Program-made: the position numbers and the translations under genes
Shown here: one piece after another, positions 1 through 7,186 of the stretch
Layout of the letters: every line of letters begins with the position of its first letter
How positions within the stretch are numbered: the first letter of the stretch is position 1
Origin: an uncultured Collinsella sp.
Lineage (GTDB): Bacteria; Actinomycetota; Coriobacteriia; Coriobacteriales; Coriobacteriaceae
NCBI GenBank assembly: GCA_934621295.1
Contig: CAKTVB010000010.1
Location: forward strand, 1 to 34,935
Length of the DNA: 34,935 nt
Direction of reading: 5' to 3'
Notes under the pieces: generated by a model
The model's input: only the letters and a program-made list of their open reading frames with translations
Told to the model about the DNA's origin: nothing
The model's database searches: none

Positions 1-204
1 TATCCTCTATCTTGTCCACGCCGATCATTCCTCTCTGGCCCTCCTCACGTCGTAAACCGAAGCAACGACATTGTTGGACCGATTGTGGATGGTCGGCGTG
101 CCCATGCTCAAAGCCGAAAGAATTTCGCGCTCAGGCCCGAAACTTTCCGACGCTCAAACCCGCAACTTCAAGGCTATCAAATACATCCCGTGCCCCGCGA
201 TCAA
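1..204. other. Window edge, no confident gene; possible 17-residue C-terminus
   Basis: On the plus strand, bases 2-55 read as 17 codons ending in TAA (last residues SLALLTS), which could be the tail of a gene entering from the left. The stretch is too short to identify. Bases 56-204 hold no ORF with a ribosome binding site on either strand. The tail reading is a guess. Confidence 0.2.
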
Positions 205-228
205 GAAGGGGCCCGCATGGGCCCCTTC
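205..228 (-). terminator. Hairpin terminator of the regulatory operon
   Basis: GAAGGGGCCC and GGGCCCCTTC form a perfect 10-bp stem with a GCAT loop. It lies about 27 bases past the stop of the minus-strand response regulator. Read on the minus strand it is followed by TTGAT, a weak U-tract. It may also stop rightward transcription from a gene left of the window. Confidence 0.6.
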
Positions 229-254
229 TCGCGGCGCGGTTTACATTCCGTTGG

Positions 255-1166
255 CTAGTTGCTCAACAGCCTTGCCAACAACTCGGCCTCTTCCTTCGGC
301 CAATACCCTTCTTGAGTTTCGGCCTGGATTGCCTCGAGCGCCTCTTGTTTCGGACAGGGGTCGGGCCCATATACAAGCTCTTCCAGCCTGTTGCATACCA
401 GCGCAATGTTTATGCACTGGAGAACGTCGGGCGGGAGGTCTGTTGGGTAGTCGCTGCTCTTGAGTGTGCTGTGGTGATATCGGACGATTGCTTCAACCAG
501 TTCGTCGTTCAACCCGCTGATAATCTCCAGGCCAAGAACGGTGTGTTCGTTTGAATTGGGGTCGGTATCATCTTTATGGGCAATTTCGTCACTGCATGCG
601 ATAAAGCCGATATCCCTCAACATGATGCCTATGCGCAGCTTTTCTGCGGCTTTATCGGTAACGGCGGAGACCATGGCAAGATGTTCTGCCAGATTGGCAC
701 ATCTTCTACTGCTTGTGACAGATCCTGGGCGCCTGTGCTCCAAGGCGGTCAAAAAAGCGGTGATCGCGCTGTTAAGTGGAATCATTTTAGAGGTGTCTTC
801 ACTTGCAGTGAGCAGAGCTTTAATCCTCATAATGAGTTCGACGTGCTTAAATGGTTTTGTCAAAAAGCCATTAGCTCCCGCCTCGATTGCCCTAAAACGG
901 TGCGAGTCTTCGTTGAGAACGGTGAGCATGAGGATTGGCAGGTTGCGGAATTGCGGCATTGAGCGCAAGCGCTCGCAAACTTGGAATCCGTTGAGACCGG
1001 GAAGCATGACATCAAGCAAGGCGAGATCTGGATTTTCACGTTCTGCAACTTCGAGAGCCTGCTCGCCATCTACGGCCGAAACAACAAGGTAGTTATAGTT
1101 CTTCAAGACCTCTGTGGTAAGAATCAAACTCGGTGCGTCGTCCTCAACAACCAAGATTTTCTGCAT
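255..1166 (-). CDS. Response regulator: receiver plus degenerate HD-GYP-like domain
   Basis: A 303-aa cytoplasmic protein. Residues 1-120 form a CheY-like receiver: acidic pair Asp9/Asp10, phospho-acceptor Asp52 (LLDVMLPG), Thr82 and Lys104 (LTKPF) are all present. Residues about 135-290 resemble an HD-GYP region (LRDIGFI, RYHHSTLKSSDYP), but the metal-binding His-Asp pair reads Arg-Asp and the GYP signature reads DYP. Cyclic-di-GMP hydrolysis is therefore unlikely, and a binding or scaffold role is inferred. There is no DNA-binding domain. The start was chosen at the ATG preceded by AGGAGG six bases upstream; an in-frame ATG immediately after the AGGAGG is too close. The gene start overlaps the end of the kinase gene by 23 bases, so the two are cotranscribed and the kinase is the likely phosphodonor. 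Confidence 0.88.
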   Translation of the reverse strand: MQKILVVEDDAPSLILTTEVLKNYNYLVVSAVDGEQALEVAERENPDLALLDVMLPGLNGFQVCERLRSMPQFRNLPILMLTVLNEDSHRFRAIEAGANGFLTKPFKHVELIMRIKALLTASEDTSKMIPLNSAITAFLTALEHRRPGSVTSSRRCANLAEHLAMVSAVTDKAAEKLRIGIMLRDIGFIACSDEIAHKDDTDPNSNEHTVLGLEIISGLNDELVEAIVRYHHSTLKSSDYPTDLPPDVLQCINIALVCNRLEELVYGPDPCPKQEALEAIQAETQEGYWPKEEAELLARLLSN

Positions 1167-3129
1167 TATCATCCTCCTTTGTTGTCTCGGCATCCATGGG
1201 CAAAATCATATGGACTGTGGTTCCCCCTCCGGCGGTATCTTCAATCCATACGCGTCCGTGATGCAGGGATACGATACTTCTTGTGATGGCAAGGCCAAGC
1301 CCGACGCCTTCGTATATGCGCGTATAGCTATTGTCGGCTTGCTCGAAAGCAAGGAATACCTGTTCCTTCATGTCATCTTCGATGCCGATGCCATTGTCGA
1401 TAACCTTGATTTCAACCATGTCGCCCTCAGCGGAGCAGCAGGTAACTGTAATGGATCCACCGTGCGGCGTGAACTTAATGGCATTGGCGATGAGATTGAT
1501 GAGCACCTGGCGCATCTTGGACTCATCCCAGCGTACGGCTAGATTGCCGTTGGGAAGGGAGATGAGCTCAGTCAGAGCCAGGTCTTTCTCATTTGCCTGG
1601 GGATGCATGGTTGCGGCAGTGTCTTCGATGAAGCGCTTGAGGTCGACATCGGTATACGTAACCTTATTTTTATTGGTATCGATCCGCACAAGGTCAAGCA
1701 GGTCGTTGATCAGTCCGAGCAGATGATGGCCGCTTTGGATGATGATGCCAACGTACTCATGCTGCTTCTCGTTCATCTTGCCGGCAAGTCCATCCTGAAG
1801 AAGCGACGAGAAGCCGATGATCGAGTTAAGGGGTGTTCTCAACTCATGCGAGATGTTTGCAAGGAACTGCGACTTATATTGGTTAGTCTCGCGTAGCTCG
1901 GCAATCGTGGTAACGAGCTCTTCGGTACGCTTGTCGACCTTTTCTTCGAGTCGCTGATTCTCGCGGGTCAAAGCGTTCGCCATGGCATACAGGTCGTCGG
2001 CCAATTCGGCAAATTCGCGAGGCAGAATCGCGCGGTTGCGAATGCTTTCAAGTTCCGGAAATTCTCCTGTCGAGACCGCCTTGGCGTTGGCCTCAAGACT
2101 TGCGATTGGCTTGGTGATGATGCGCGTGAGCACGTTTCCAATCAGCGCTGCCGAAAAGAGAATGACAACGAAGGCAACTCCCAGTGTTGTGAAAAAGGAA
2201 GGGGAGATGCCTGTGATATTAGTGACGGGCATTCCGACACCCAAGTTGGCGATGACGTCACCGGCTTGGTTCTCCATCGATCCGGCAACGACGACTCCGA
2301 CTTTTCCGTCGTCCATCGTTACGACGCCGCGCCAAGTGTCGCCATCGTTGACGGCGTCGACGAGGCCCTGCATCTGTTGCGTACCCGCGGGATAGAAGAA
2401 CGCGGAGTCTTCTGTCTGGATATTCGAACAGATTCTCATGCCGTCGGAAGTGCCGATCGAGAGATACGCGTCGGATACGATGGATGAAAAATCGCTAAGT
2501 AGCTGCTGATTATTGTTGAGAAGATAGCCCTCGACGATGGCTCCCATAAATGTGCCGTCTGGCGAGTAAATCGGGTATGCCACGATGCGAACGTAGGCGT
2601 CGTAAAGGGAATGCGTCTCATCGATGTGAATCTCGGCGTTCTCTTTGAATGAGGGGTAGCAAACAGAGAGCTGCTCTTTGGAGATGAGCTCCGTGCTGGT
2701 GATTGCATCCGTTTGCTTTTCCAAGGTATCGAGGAGTCCGGAGAGGGGCCATTCGGTTCCGGCGGGCTGCGCATTGCTCGCTAGCACGATGCCTTCGCTA
2801 TCGACGGCGAGAGTGTAGGGGGTTCCCATATCGATGGGCGCACAGCGATCGAGTACCTTGGAGAGCTTCTTCTCATTTCTATTGGCAAAGTAGCCGTTGA
2901 TGTCCTCATAGGAGAGGACCTCGCTAATGCGTAGAATCTCCGAGGTGTCTTTGAGCTCCATTCGGTCATAAGCGGTTTGAAGCGCTACCTGAAGGCTGGA
3001 GACGGTGTTGTCGATGGACGCGGATCTGAGAAGGACCGCGCCGACAATTGCAAAGAGGGCAAGCGCGACCGTCAGGACGAAGGCCATGCTTATGTTGATA
3101 TAGGTCGAGATTTTCAGACGACGTTTCAC
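1144..3129 (-). CDS. Membrane sensor histidine kinase (Cache-like sensor, HAMP, HisKA, HATPase)
   Basis: A 661-aa hybrid-free sensor kinase. A membrane helix at about 13-35 is followed by an extracytoplasmic region of about 280 residues that looks like a double Cache ligand sensor (TPYTLAVDSEGIVLAS, AYVRIVAYPIYSPDGTFMGAIVEG). A second helix lies at about 315-338, then a HAMP segment, a coiled coil and the HisKA motif SHELRTPLNSIIGF with phospho-acceptor His428. The ATPase domain shows the N box (NLIANAIKFTPHGG), DNGIGIED and GVGLGLAI. The start codon is GTG, overlapping the stop of the upstream LuxR gene as GTGA, with GGAG five bases upstream; translation is thus coupled. The ligand is unknown. 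Because the set diverges from the glycyl radical operon, its substrate or product is a reasonable candidate, by inference only. Confidence 0.93.
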   Translation of the reverse strand: MKRRLKISTYINISMAFVLTVALALFAIVGAVLLRSASIDNTVSSLQVALQTAYDRMELKDTSEILRISEVLSYEDINGYFANRNEKKLSKVLDRCAPIDMGTPYTLAVDSEGIVLASNAQPAGTEWPLSGLLDTLEKQTDAITSTELISKEQLSVCYPSFKENAEIHIDETHSLYDAYVRIVAYPIYSPDGTFMGAIVEGYLLNNNQQLLSDFSSIVSDAYLSIGTSDGMRICSNIQTEDSAFFYPAGTQQMQGLVDAVNDGDTWRGVVTMDDGKVGVVVAGSMENQAGDVIANLGVGMPVTNITGISPSFFTTLGVAFVVILFSAALIGNVLTRIITKPIASLEANAKAVSTGEFPELESIRNRAILPREFAELADDLYAMANALTRENQRLEEKVDKRTEELVTTIAELRETNQYKSQFLANISHELRTPLNSIIGFSSLLQDGLAGKMNEKQHEYVGIIIQSGHHLLGLINDLLDLVRIDTNKNKVTYTDVDLKRFIEDTAATMHPQANEKDLALTELISLPNGNLAVRWDESKMRQVLINLIANAIKFTPHGGSITVTCCSAEGDMVEIKVIDNGIGIEDDMKEQVFLAFEQADNSYTRIYEGVGLGLAITRSIVSLHHGRVWIEDTAGGGTTVHMILPMDAETTKEDDNAENLGC

Positions 3130-3878
3130 AGGAGCTCCAACCCCAAAATCGCCAATTGGGTCCTATTGGTAAGGTTGGTCTTTTTCAGGATGTTCCCGAT
3201 ATGCAGCTTGACGGTGTGTTCGGTGATGACCAGTTGATCGGCAATCTGCTGGTTGGAAAGACCCGTACAGACAAGCCTGAGAACCTCGCGTTCGCGTTTG
3301 GTGAGGCCCTCGAGTATCTCTGCCCGCTGTTCCTGATATGCGCGGTTACCGCTCTCGGGACTGCTTTCGTTGCCGGCAAAATCAAAAGCGAGCGAGTAGG
3401 CGCTGTAGATAACCTTTGCGCGTTCGACAAAGTCGAGGCGTCGCTGGTGATCGGTGCCGTTCATGAGGCTACCGAGAGGGTCGTTACTGTCGCTTGAGTC
3501 TTCTCGTGCGGGATCGCGGTCGACAATCTGCAGATAATACGTGGGGTTTGCGTCTGGAGAAGGCAAGTACTGGGCGGGGACGGTGAGCCTGCCAATGGCG
3601 ATGAGCTGACCGTAAGGGCAGGTATATACCTGGAAGGTCTCGGGGGCCTTGATGACCCTTTCGCAATATGACTGGCAAAAGCTGTTGGATTCGCAGCGCT
3701 TGCTCATGCACATCGGGCTGCCGTTTGACTCGATGGTGAGGCGCTCTTCTGCCTTGCTGTCAAAAACTCGAATGCTCGCCGAGAAGAACCCGGAGTATTG
3801 ATCTTGTACTTGCTGGAGTTTGGCTAGAAAACGCAGGGCGTTGTGTTCCTGATCTGCCACTCGATCTCCAAACTGCAT
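3126..3878 (-). CDS. LuxR-type regulator with cysteine-rich PocR-like N-terminal domain
   Basis: About 250 aa. The last 65 residues are a LuxR/GerE helix-turn-helix (LTKREREVLRLVCTGLSNQQIADQLVITEHTVKLHIGNIL). The N-terminal part carries Cys57, Cys62, Cys68, Cys72 and Cys87 (the last in YTCPYGQLIAIGRL). This spacing recalls the PocR sensory domain, which binds small ligands or a metal/redox centre. There is no receiver domain, so it is not a direct phosphorylation target of the neighbouring kinase. The ATG at 3878 has a poor ribosome binding site; an in-frame GTG at 3860 (codon 7) has GGAG about five bases upstream and may be the real start. It is first in the LuxR-kinase-regulator operon and divergent from the glycyl radical enzyme, so it is the best candidate for its transcription factor. 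Confidence 0.88.
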   Translation of the reverse strand: MQFGDRVADQEHNALRFLAKLQQVQDQYSGFFSASIRVFDSKAEERLTIESNGSPMCMSKRCESNSFCQSYCERVIKAPETFQVYTCPYGQLIAIGRLTVPAQYLPSPDANPTYYLQIVDRDPAREDSSDSNDPLGSLMNGTDHQRRLDFVERAKVIYSAYSLAFDFAGNESSPESGNRAYQEQRAEILEGLTKREREVLRLVCTGLSNQQIADQLVITEHTVKLHIGNILKKTNLTNRTQLAILGLELL

Positions 3879-3897
3879 ATAAGGGTTCGCAAACAGA

Positions 3898-3912
3898 CCA
3901 CGTAGAGCGTGG
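3898..3912. promoter_or_regulatory. Small dyad upstream of the LuxR gene
   Basis: CCACG and CGTGG flank a 5-base TAGAG spacer, 20-34 bases before the LuxR start codon. It could be an autoregulatory site or a leader hairpin. The dyad is short and may be chance. Confidence 0.25.
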
Positions 3913-4194
3913 GGTCAAATTTAATATTTCAATTATGTTTCATGAAGCCTTTCGGGGAGCATTAAAAACCGTAATGGTTGAATATTGTCGGTAAGTGGGC
4001 GGCTGGGTCTGAAATATGTCTCTCGTTTGCACTTTCTGATGCGGTGGCGGCAAAACTTCGTGATTGATAGCCGGCTTGCAATAAATAGCCTGGTTAATGC
4101 GCTTAATAAAACCATGTAACTGCGTTCTTGCCGAGTCTAACGTTCTGAGACCTGCGATGGCGGTGTGCAAGATGCTGGAAAACCGTCTCATTTA

Positions 4195-4204
4195 CCCCCC
4201 CCCC
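4195..4204. repeat. Homopolymeric C10 tract in the divergent intergenic region
   Basis: Ten consecutive C residues stand directly upstream of the likely -35 box of the glycyl radical operon. Runs of this length are prone to slipped-strand mispairing. The rest of the 532-base region between the LuxR gene and the glycyl radical gene is comparatively AT-rich and holds no convincing gene. Confidence 0.9.
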
Positions 4205-4207
4205 GAT

Positions 4208-4238
4208 TTGAGCACCGGGTTATTAAAATACCTATACT
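4208..4238 (+). promoter_or_regulatory. Probable promoter of the glycyl radical operon
   Basis: TATACT (4233-4238) matches the -10 consensus at five of six positions. TTGAGC (4208-4213) is a weak -35 with a long 19-base spacer, the kind of promoter that often needs an activator. The C10 tract ends three bases upstream of the -35. The transcription start would fall near 4245, giving a leader of about 165 bases. This is predicted from sequence only. Confidence 0.5.
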
Positions 4239-4244
4239 AAAGTT

Positions 4245-4410
4245 CTAGTTTTTCAAATTGCGCTAGGACCAAAGGACTACTCCGCAGCAGAAATTCGGCA
4301 GAAGTCTGGACGAAAAGCCAATTACAATCGCACAGCGATTCCTCTGTAATGGAACCTGTCAGACCCGAGGAGCGAATGTCCTCGGGAAGGAAAGCTCTGT
4401 AGGAGGAATC
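4245..4410 (+). promoter_or_regulatory. Structured 5' leader of the glycyl radical operon
   Basis: Two stem-loops can be drawn. In the first, ATTAC/GTAAT (4321-4325 with 4346-4350) encloses AATCG/CGATT (4326-4330 with 4336-4340) around a CACAG loop. In the second, CCCGAGGA/TCCTCGGG (4364-4371 with 4379-4386) has a 7-base loop. The Shine-Dalgarno AGGAGG lies about 15 bases after the second stem. I do not recognise a known riboswitch class. Translation control, RNA stabilisation or a new cis-regulatory RNA are all possible. Confidence 0.45.
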
Positions 4411-7047
4411 ATGCAGGAGTCTTTGGTACTAGAGATGCTCGAGACCGGCAAGACCGCGACCTGGCCTGCCGATAGCGGCACTCAGCAAGGCGACGAGTTC
4501 GTCGAGAAAGAAGTGAAGGGCGTTCCCTCCACTGACCGCACCAAGCGCATGAAGGAACGCTTCATGAACGCCAAGTGCAAGATGGACATGGAGGCCCCGA
4601 TTGCTTACACCAAGGCATGGCGTGAGTATGAGGGCAAGCCGCTCTACGTCCGTCGTGGTCTGTCCTTCAAGTACATGCTTGAGCACCTCACCCCGGTTAT
4701 CCGCGAGGACGAGCTCATCACCATGTCTAAGACCCGCTATGACCGCGGTGCTACCCAGGTTCCTCAGTTTGCTACCGACTTCATGATCTCGTTCCTGACC
4801 CAGGCCGAGGATCAGAAGGAAGAGGCCAAGCTCTACGCCGTCGAGGGCGGCGACGAGGCTCACACCGTGGACGAGGAAGGCTGGACCCCCGTTGGCCAGC
4901 TCTTCTCCATCCGTGAGGAAGAAGTCCAGCCGATGCTCGACGTCCTGGACTACTGGAAGACCCGCTGCGTCGAGAACGTCTCCGACGACTGGATGAAGAC
5001 CGCTTTTGACGGCTATGAGGATTACGTCAACGCCAAGAAGGTTGGCCTGTTCCCCGGCTCCGGCCTGCACGCTGGCTGCGACGGCCGTTGGATCCCGGCT
5101 TACGACGTCGCTCTGGGCGGCTTCAACAAGGTCATCGAGCAGTGCAAGGAGAACATTGCCAAGACCGTCGTGACCACCAAGGACGTTGCCGACAAGGTCT
5201 TCTTCTGGCAGGGCTGCATCTACGCTTGCGAGGGCGCTATCGCTTGGGCTACCAACTATGCCAACGAGGCCCGTCGTCTCGCCGAGACCGCTGCTGAGCC
5301 CCGCAAGACCGAGCTGCTCGAGATGGCCGAGCGCCTTGAGCACGTCCCGGCCGAGCCCGCTCGCAACTTCATGGAGGCCCTCCAGGCCCTGTGGACCGCT
5401 CACATCCTCGTTATGTCCGACTCCCTCGCTCTGGGCGTTTCCCCCGGTCGTTGGGGCAAGCTCCTCCAGCCTTACTACGAGAAGGATCTCGCAGAGGGCA
5501 AGATCACCAAGGAGCAGGCACTCGAGGCCATGGAGCTCATCCGCATCAAGTGCTCCACCGAGGAGTACATCACCCCGTCCCTGTGGGCAGCAATGGCTTC
5601 CTCCAACTCCTTCATGAACATGGCAGTTGGCGGTCTCGATCCCGTGACCGGTCAGTGCACCGACAACGAGGTTGAGGAGCTCATCCTCCAGGCCGGTATC
5701 AACATGCCGACCCCGCAGCCGACCCTCTCCATCCTGCTCTCCAACAAGACCAGCGAGCGCCTCGCTCTCAAGGCCGCCGAGTGCACCAAGGCTGGCAACG
5801 GCTATCCCGCATGGTACAACTACGAGCAGATGGTTGAGCACAACCTCTGGTGCTATGCCGACGAGAACATCACCCTCGAGGACGCCCGCGACTGCGCACT
5901 TTCCGGCTGCGTCGAGAACGGCCTTTCCGGCACCGGCCACCCGATCGCTCACCCCGCTTTCTACAACGAGGGCAAGACCATCGAGCTCGCTCTGCACGAG
6001 GGCGTTGACCCCCGCACCGGCATCAAGGTCATGGAGGGCATCAAGCCCGTCGAGACCTATGACGATCTGTGGAACAACTTCGTGACCATCCGTGAGCACT
6101 TCATGAAGGTCTACATGCGCTACTGGAACGAGGTCGTGGCCTGCCAGCGCGATATCCACCCGAAGATCATGGGCTCCGTCCTGATGCATGACTGCGTTGA
6201 GAATGGTCGCCCGGTCGACAACCTCGGCTGCCGCTACAACGCTTCCGTCACGCTTCTCGACTCCGGTACCGTCAACGTCGTTAACGGCCTTGCCGCTATG
6301 AAGAAGCTCATCTGGGACGACAAGAAGTACACCATTGACGAGTTCATGGATGCTATGAACAACAACTTCGGCTTCGTCCTCGGCGCCGAGAAGGGCAACT
6401 TCTCCATGCTCAACCAGGAGATCGATCCTGAGAAGCACATGAAGTACGCTCAGATTCATCGCGACATCCTCAACGCCCCGAAGTTCGGCAACGACGACGA
6501 CTACGTCGACGACATCTTCGTCAAGGTGTGGCAGGACTACGATCGCGTCACCGGCTCTGAGACCACCTACAACGGCTACAGGTGGATCACCGCTGCTCTG
6601 TCCATCTCCGCTCACGGACCTCACGGCCGCGTGACCGGCGCTACCCCGGACGGCCGCCTCGCTGGCGTTACCCTCTGCGACGGCATCCTCTCCGCTTCGC
6701 CTGGTACCGACGTCAACGGCCCGATCGCTCTGATCCGTTCCGGCGTCAAGCTTGACTCCACCCCGTTCTCCTCGGTGCAGCTCAACATGAAGTTCCATCC
6801 CTCCGCGATTCGCGGTGACGAGGGCTCCAAGAACTTCGTCGAGTTCATCCGCAGCTACTTCCGCATGGGTGGCTATCACGTCCAGTTCAACATCGTCGAC
6901 TCCAAGATGCTCCGCGATGCTCAGGACAAGCCGCAGAACTATCGCGACCTGATGGTCCGCGTCGCAGGCTTCTCCGCTTACTGGAACGAGCTTGGTAAGC
7001 CCATCCAGGACGAGGTCATCGCTCGTACTGAGTACGACCTCCTCTAA
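4411..7047 (+). CDS. Glycyl radical enzyme, candidate arylacetate decarboxylase
   Basis: An 878-aa cytoplasmic enzyme of the PFL/glycyl radical superfamily. The catalytic thiyl site is SGCVENG with Cys500 and Glu502. The radical glycine is Gly853 in RVAGFSAYW, 25 residues from the C-terminus. A longer length than typical dehydratase or lyase members (about 790-850 aa) and Cys/Glu numbering close to Cys503/Glu505 of clostridial 4-hydroxyphenylacetate decarboxylase suggest an arylacetate decarboxylase. No HpdC-like small Fe-S subunit gene is present, which fits the indoleacetate or phenylacetate type rather than the hydroxyphenylacetate type. The Olsenella indoleacetate decarboxylase locus also combines enzyme, MFS transporter and activase, as I recall it. 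Hydroxyproline dehydratase, choline lyase and isethionate lyase fit the neighbours less well. The start has AGGAGG five bases upstream. Codon use is strongly biased, like dnaK, indicating high expression. The family call is firm; the substrate is inferred. Confidence 0.9.
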   Translation: MQESLVLEMLETGKTATWPADSGTQQGDEFVEKEVKGVPSTDRTKRMKERFMNAKCKMDMEAPIAYTKAWREYEGKPLYVRRGLSFKYMLEHLTPVIREDELITMSKTRYDRGATQVPQFATDFMISFLTQAEDQKEEAKLYAVEGGDEAHTVDEEGWTPVGQLFSIREEEVQPMLDVLDYWKTRCVENVSDDWMKTAFDGYEDYVNAKKVGLFPGSGLHAGCDGRWIPAYDVALGGFNKVIEQCKENIAKTVVTTKDVADKVFFWQGCIYACEGAIAWATNYANEARRLAETAAEPRKTELLEMAERLEHVPAEPARNFMEALQALWTAHILVMSDSLALGVSPGRWGKLLQPYYEKDLAEGKITKEQALEAMELIRIKCSTEEYITPSLWAAMASSNSFMNMAVGGLDPVTGQCTDNEVEELILQAGINMPTPQPTLSILLSNKTSERLALKAAECTKAGNGYPAWYNYEQMVEHNLWCYADENITLEDARDCALSGCVENGLSGTGHPIAHPAFYNEGKTIELALHEGVDPRTGIKVMEGIKPVETYDDLWNNFVTIREHFMKVYMRYWNEVVACQRDIHPKIMGSVLMHDCVENGRPVDNLGCRYNASVTLLDSGTVNVVNGLAAMKKLIWDDKKYTIDEFMDAMNNNFGFVLGAEKGNFSMLNQEIDPEKHMKYAQIHRDILNAPKFGNDDDYVDDIFVKVWQDYDRVTGSETTYNGYRWITAALSISAHGPHGRVTGATPDGRLAGVTLCDGILSASPGTDVNGPIALIRSGVKLDSTPFSSVQLNMKFHPSAIRGDEGSKNFVEFIRSYFRMGGYHVQFNIVDSKMLRDAQDKPQNYRDLMVRVAGFSAYWNELGKPIQDEVIARTEYDLL

Positions 7048-7060
7048 GCGTTGCACAAGC

Positions 7061-7101
7061 GTGGCGCCCGGTCTGGTTAGACGCTAACCGGGCGCCACTT
7101 T
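7061..7101 (+). terminator. Hairpin after the glycyl radical gene (attenuator)
   Basis: GTGGCGCCCGGT (7061-7072) pairs perfectly with ACCGGGCGCCAC (7087-7098), followed by only TTTCT. Inside, GGTTAG and CTAACC can extend or rearrange the stem. The short U-tract suggests partial termination or protection of the upstream mRNA, with some read-through into the transporter gene. Confidence 0.65.
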
Positions 7102-7186
7102 CTAGCACGCTCTCATCTGTCAACGGGAGAGTCGCCCCTGTCTTGGATCGAGCGCTACTCCCATCCTACCTCTAGGAGAATTAGAG

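Noticed and set aside
3940..4191. 83-codon minus-strand frame just after the G-run opposite the C10 tract
   Set aside because: The G-run could imitate a ribosome binding site, but the spacing is three bases, the translation has no coherent pattern, and it lies in regulatory DNA.
4429..7056. An 875-codon open frame antisense to the glycyl radical gene
   Set aside because: It mirrors the strong codon bias of the sense gene; its composition (Leu, Val, Asp, Gly, His rich) and lack of domains show it is a shadow.
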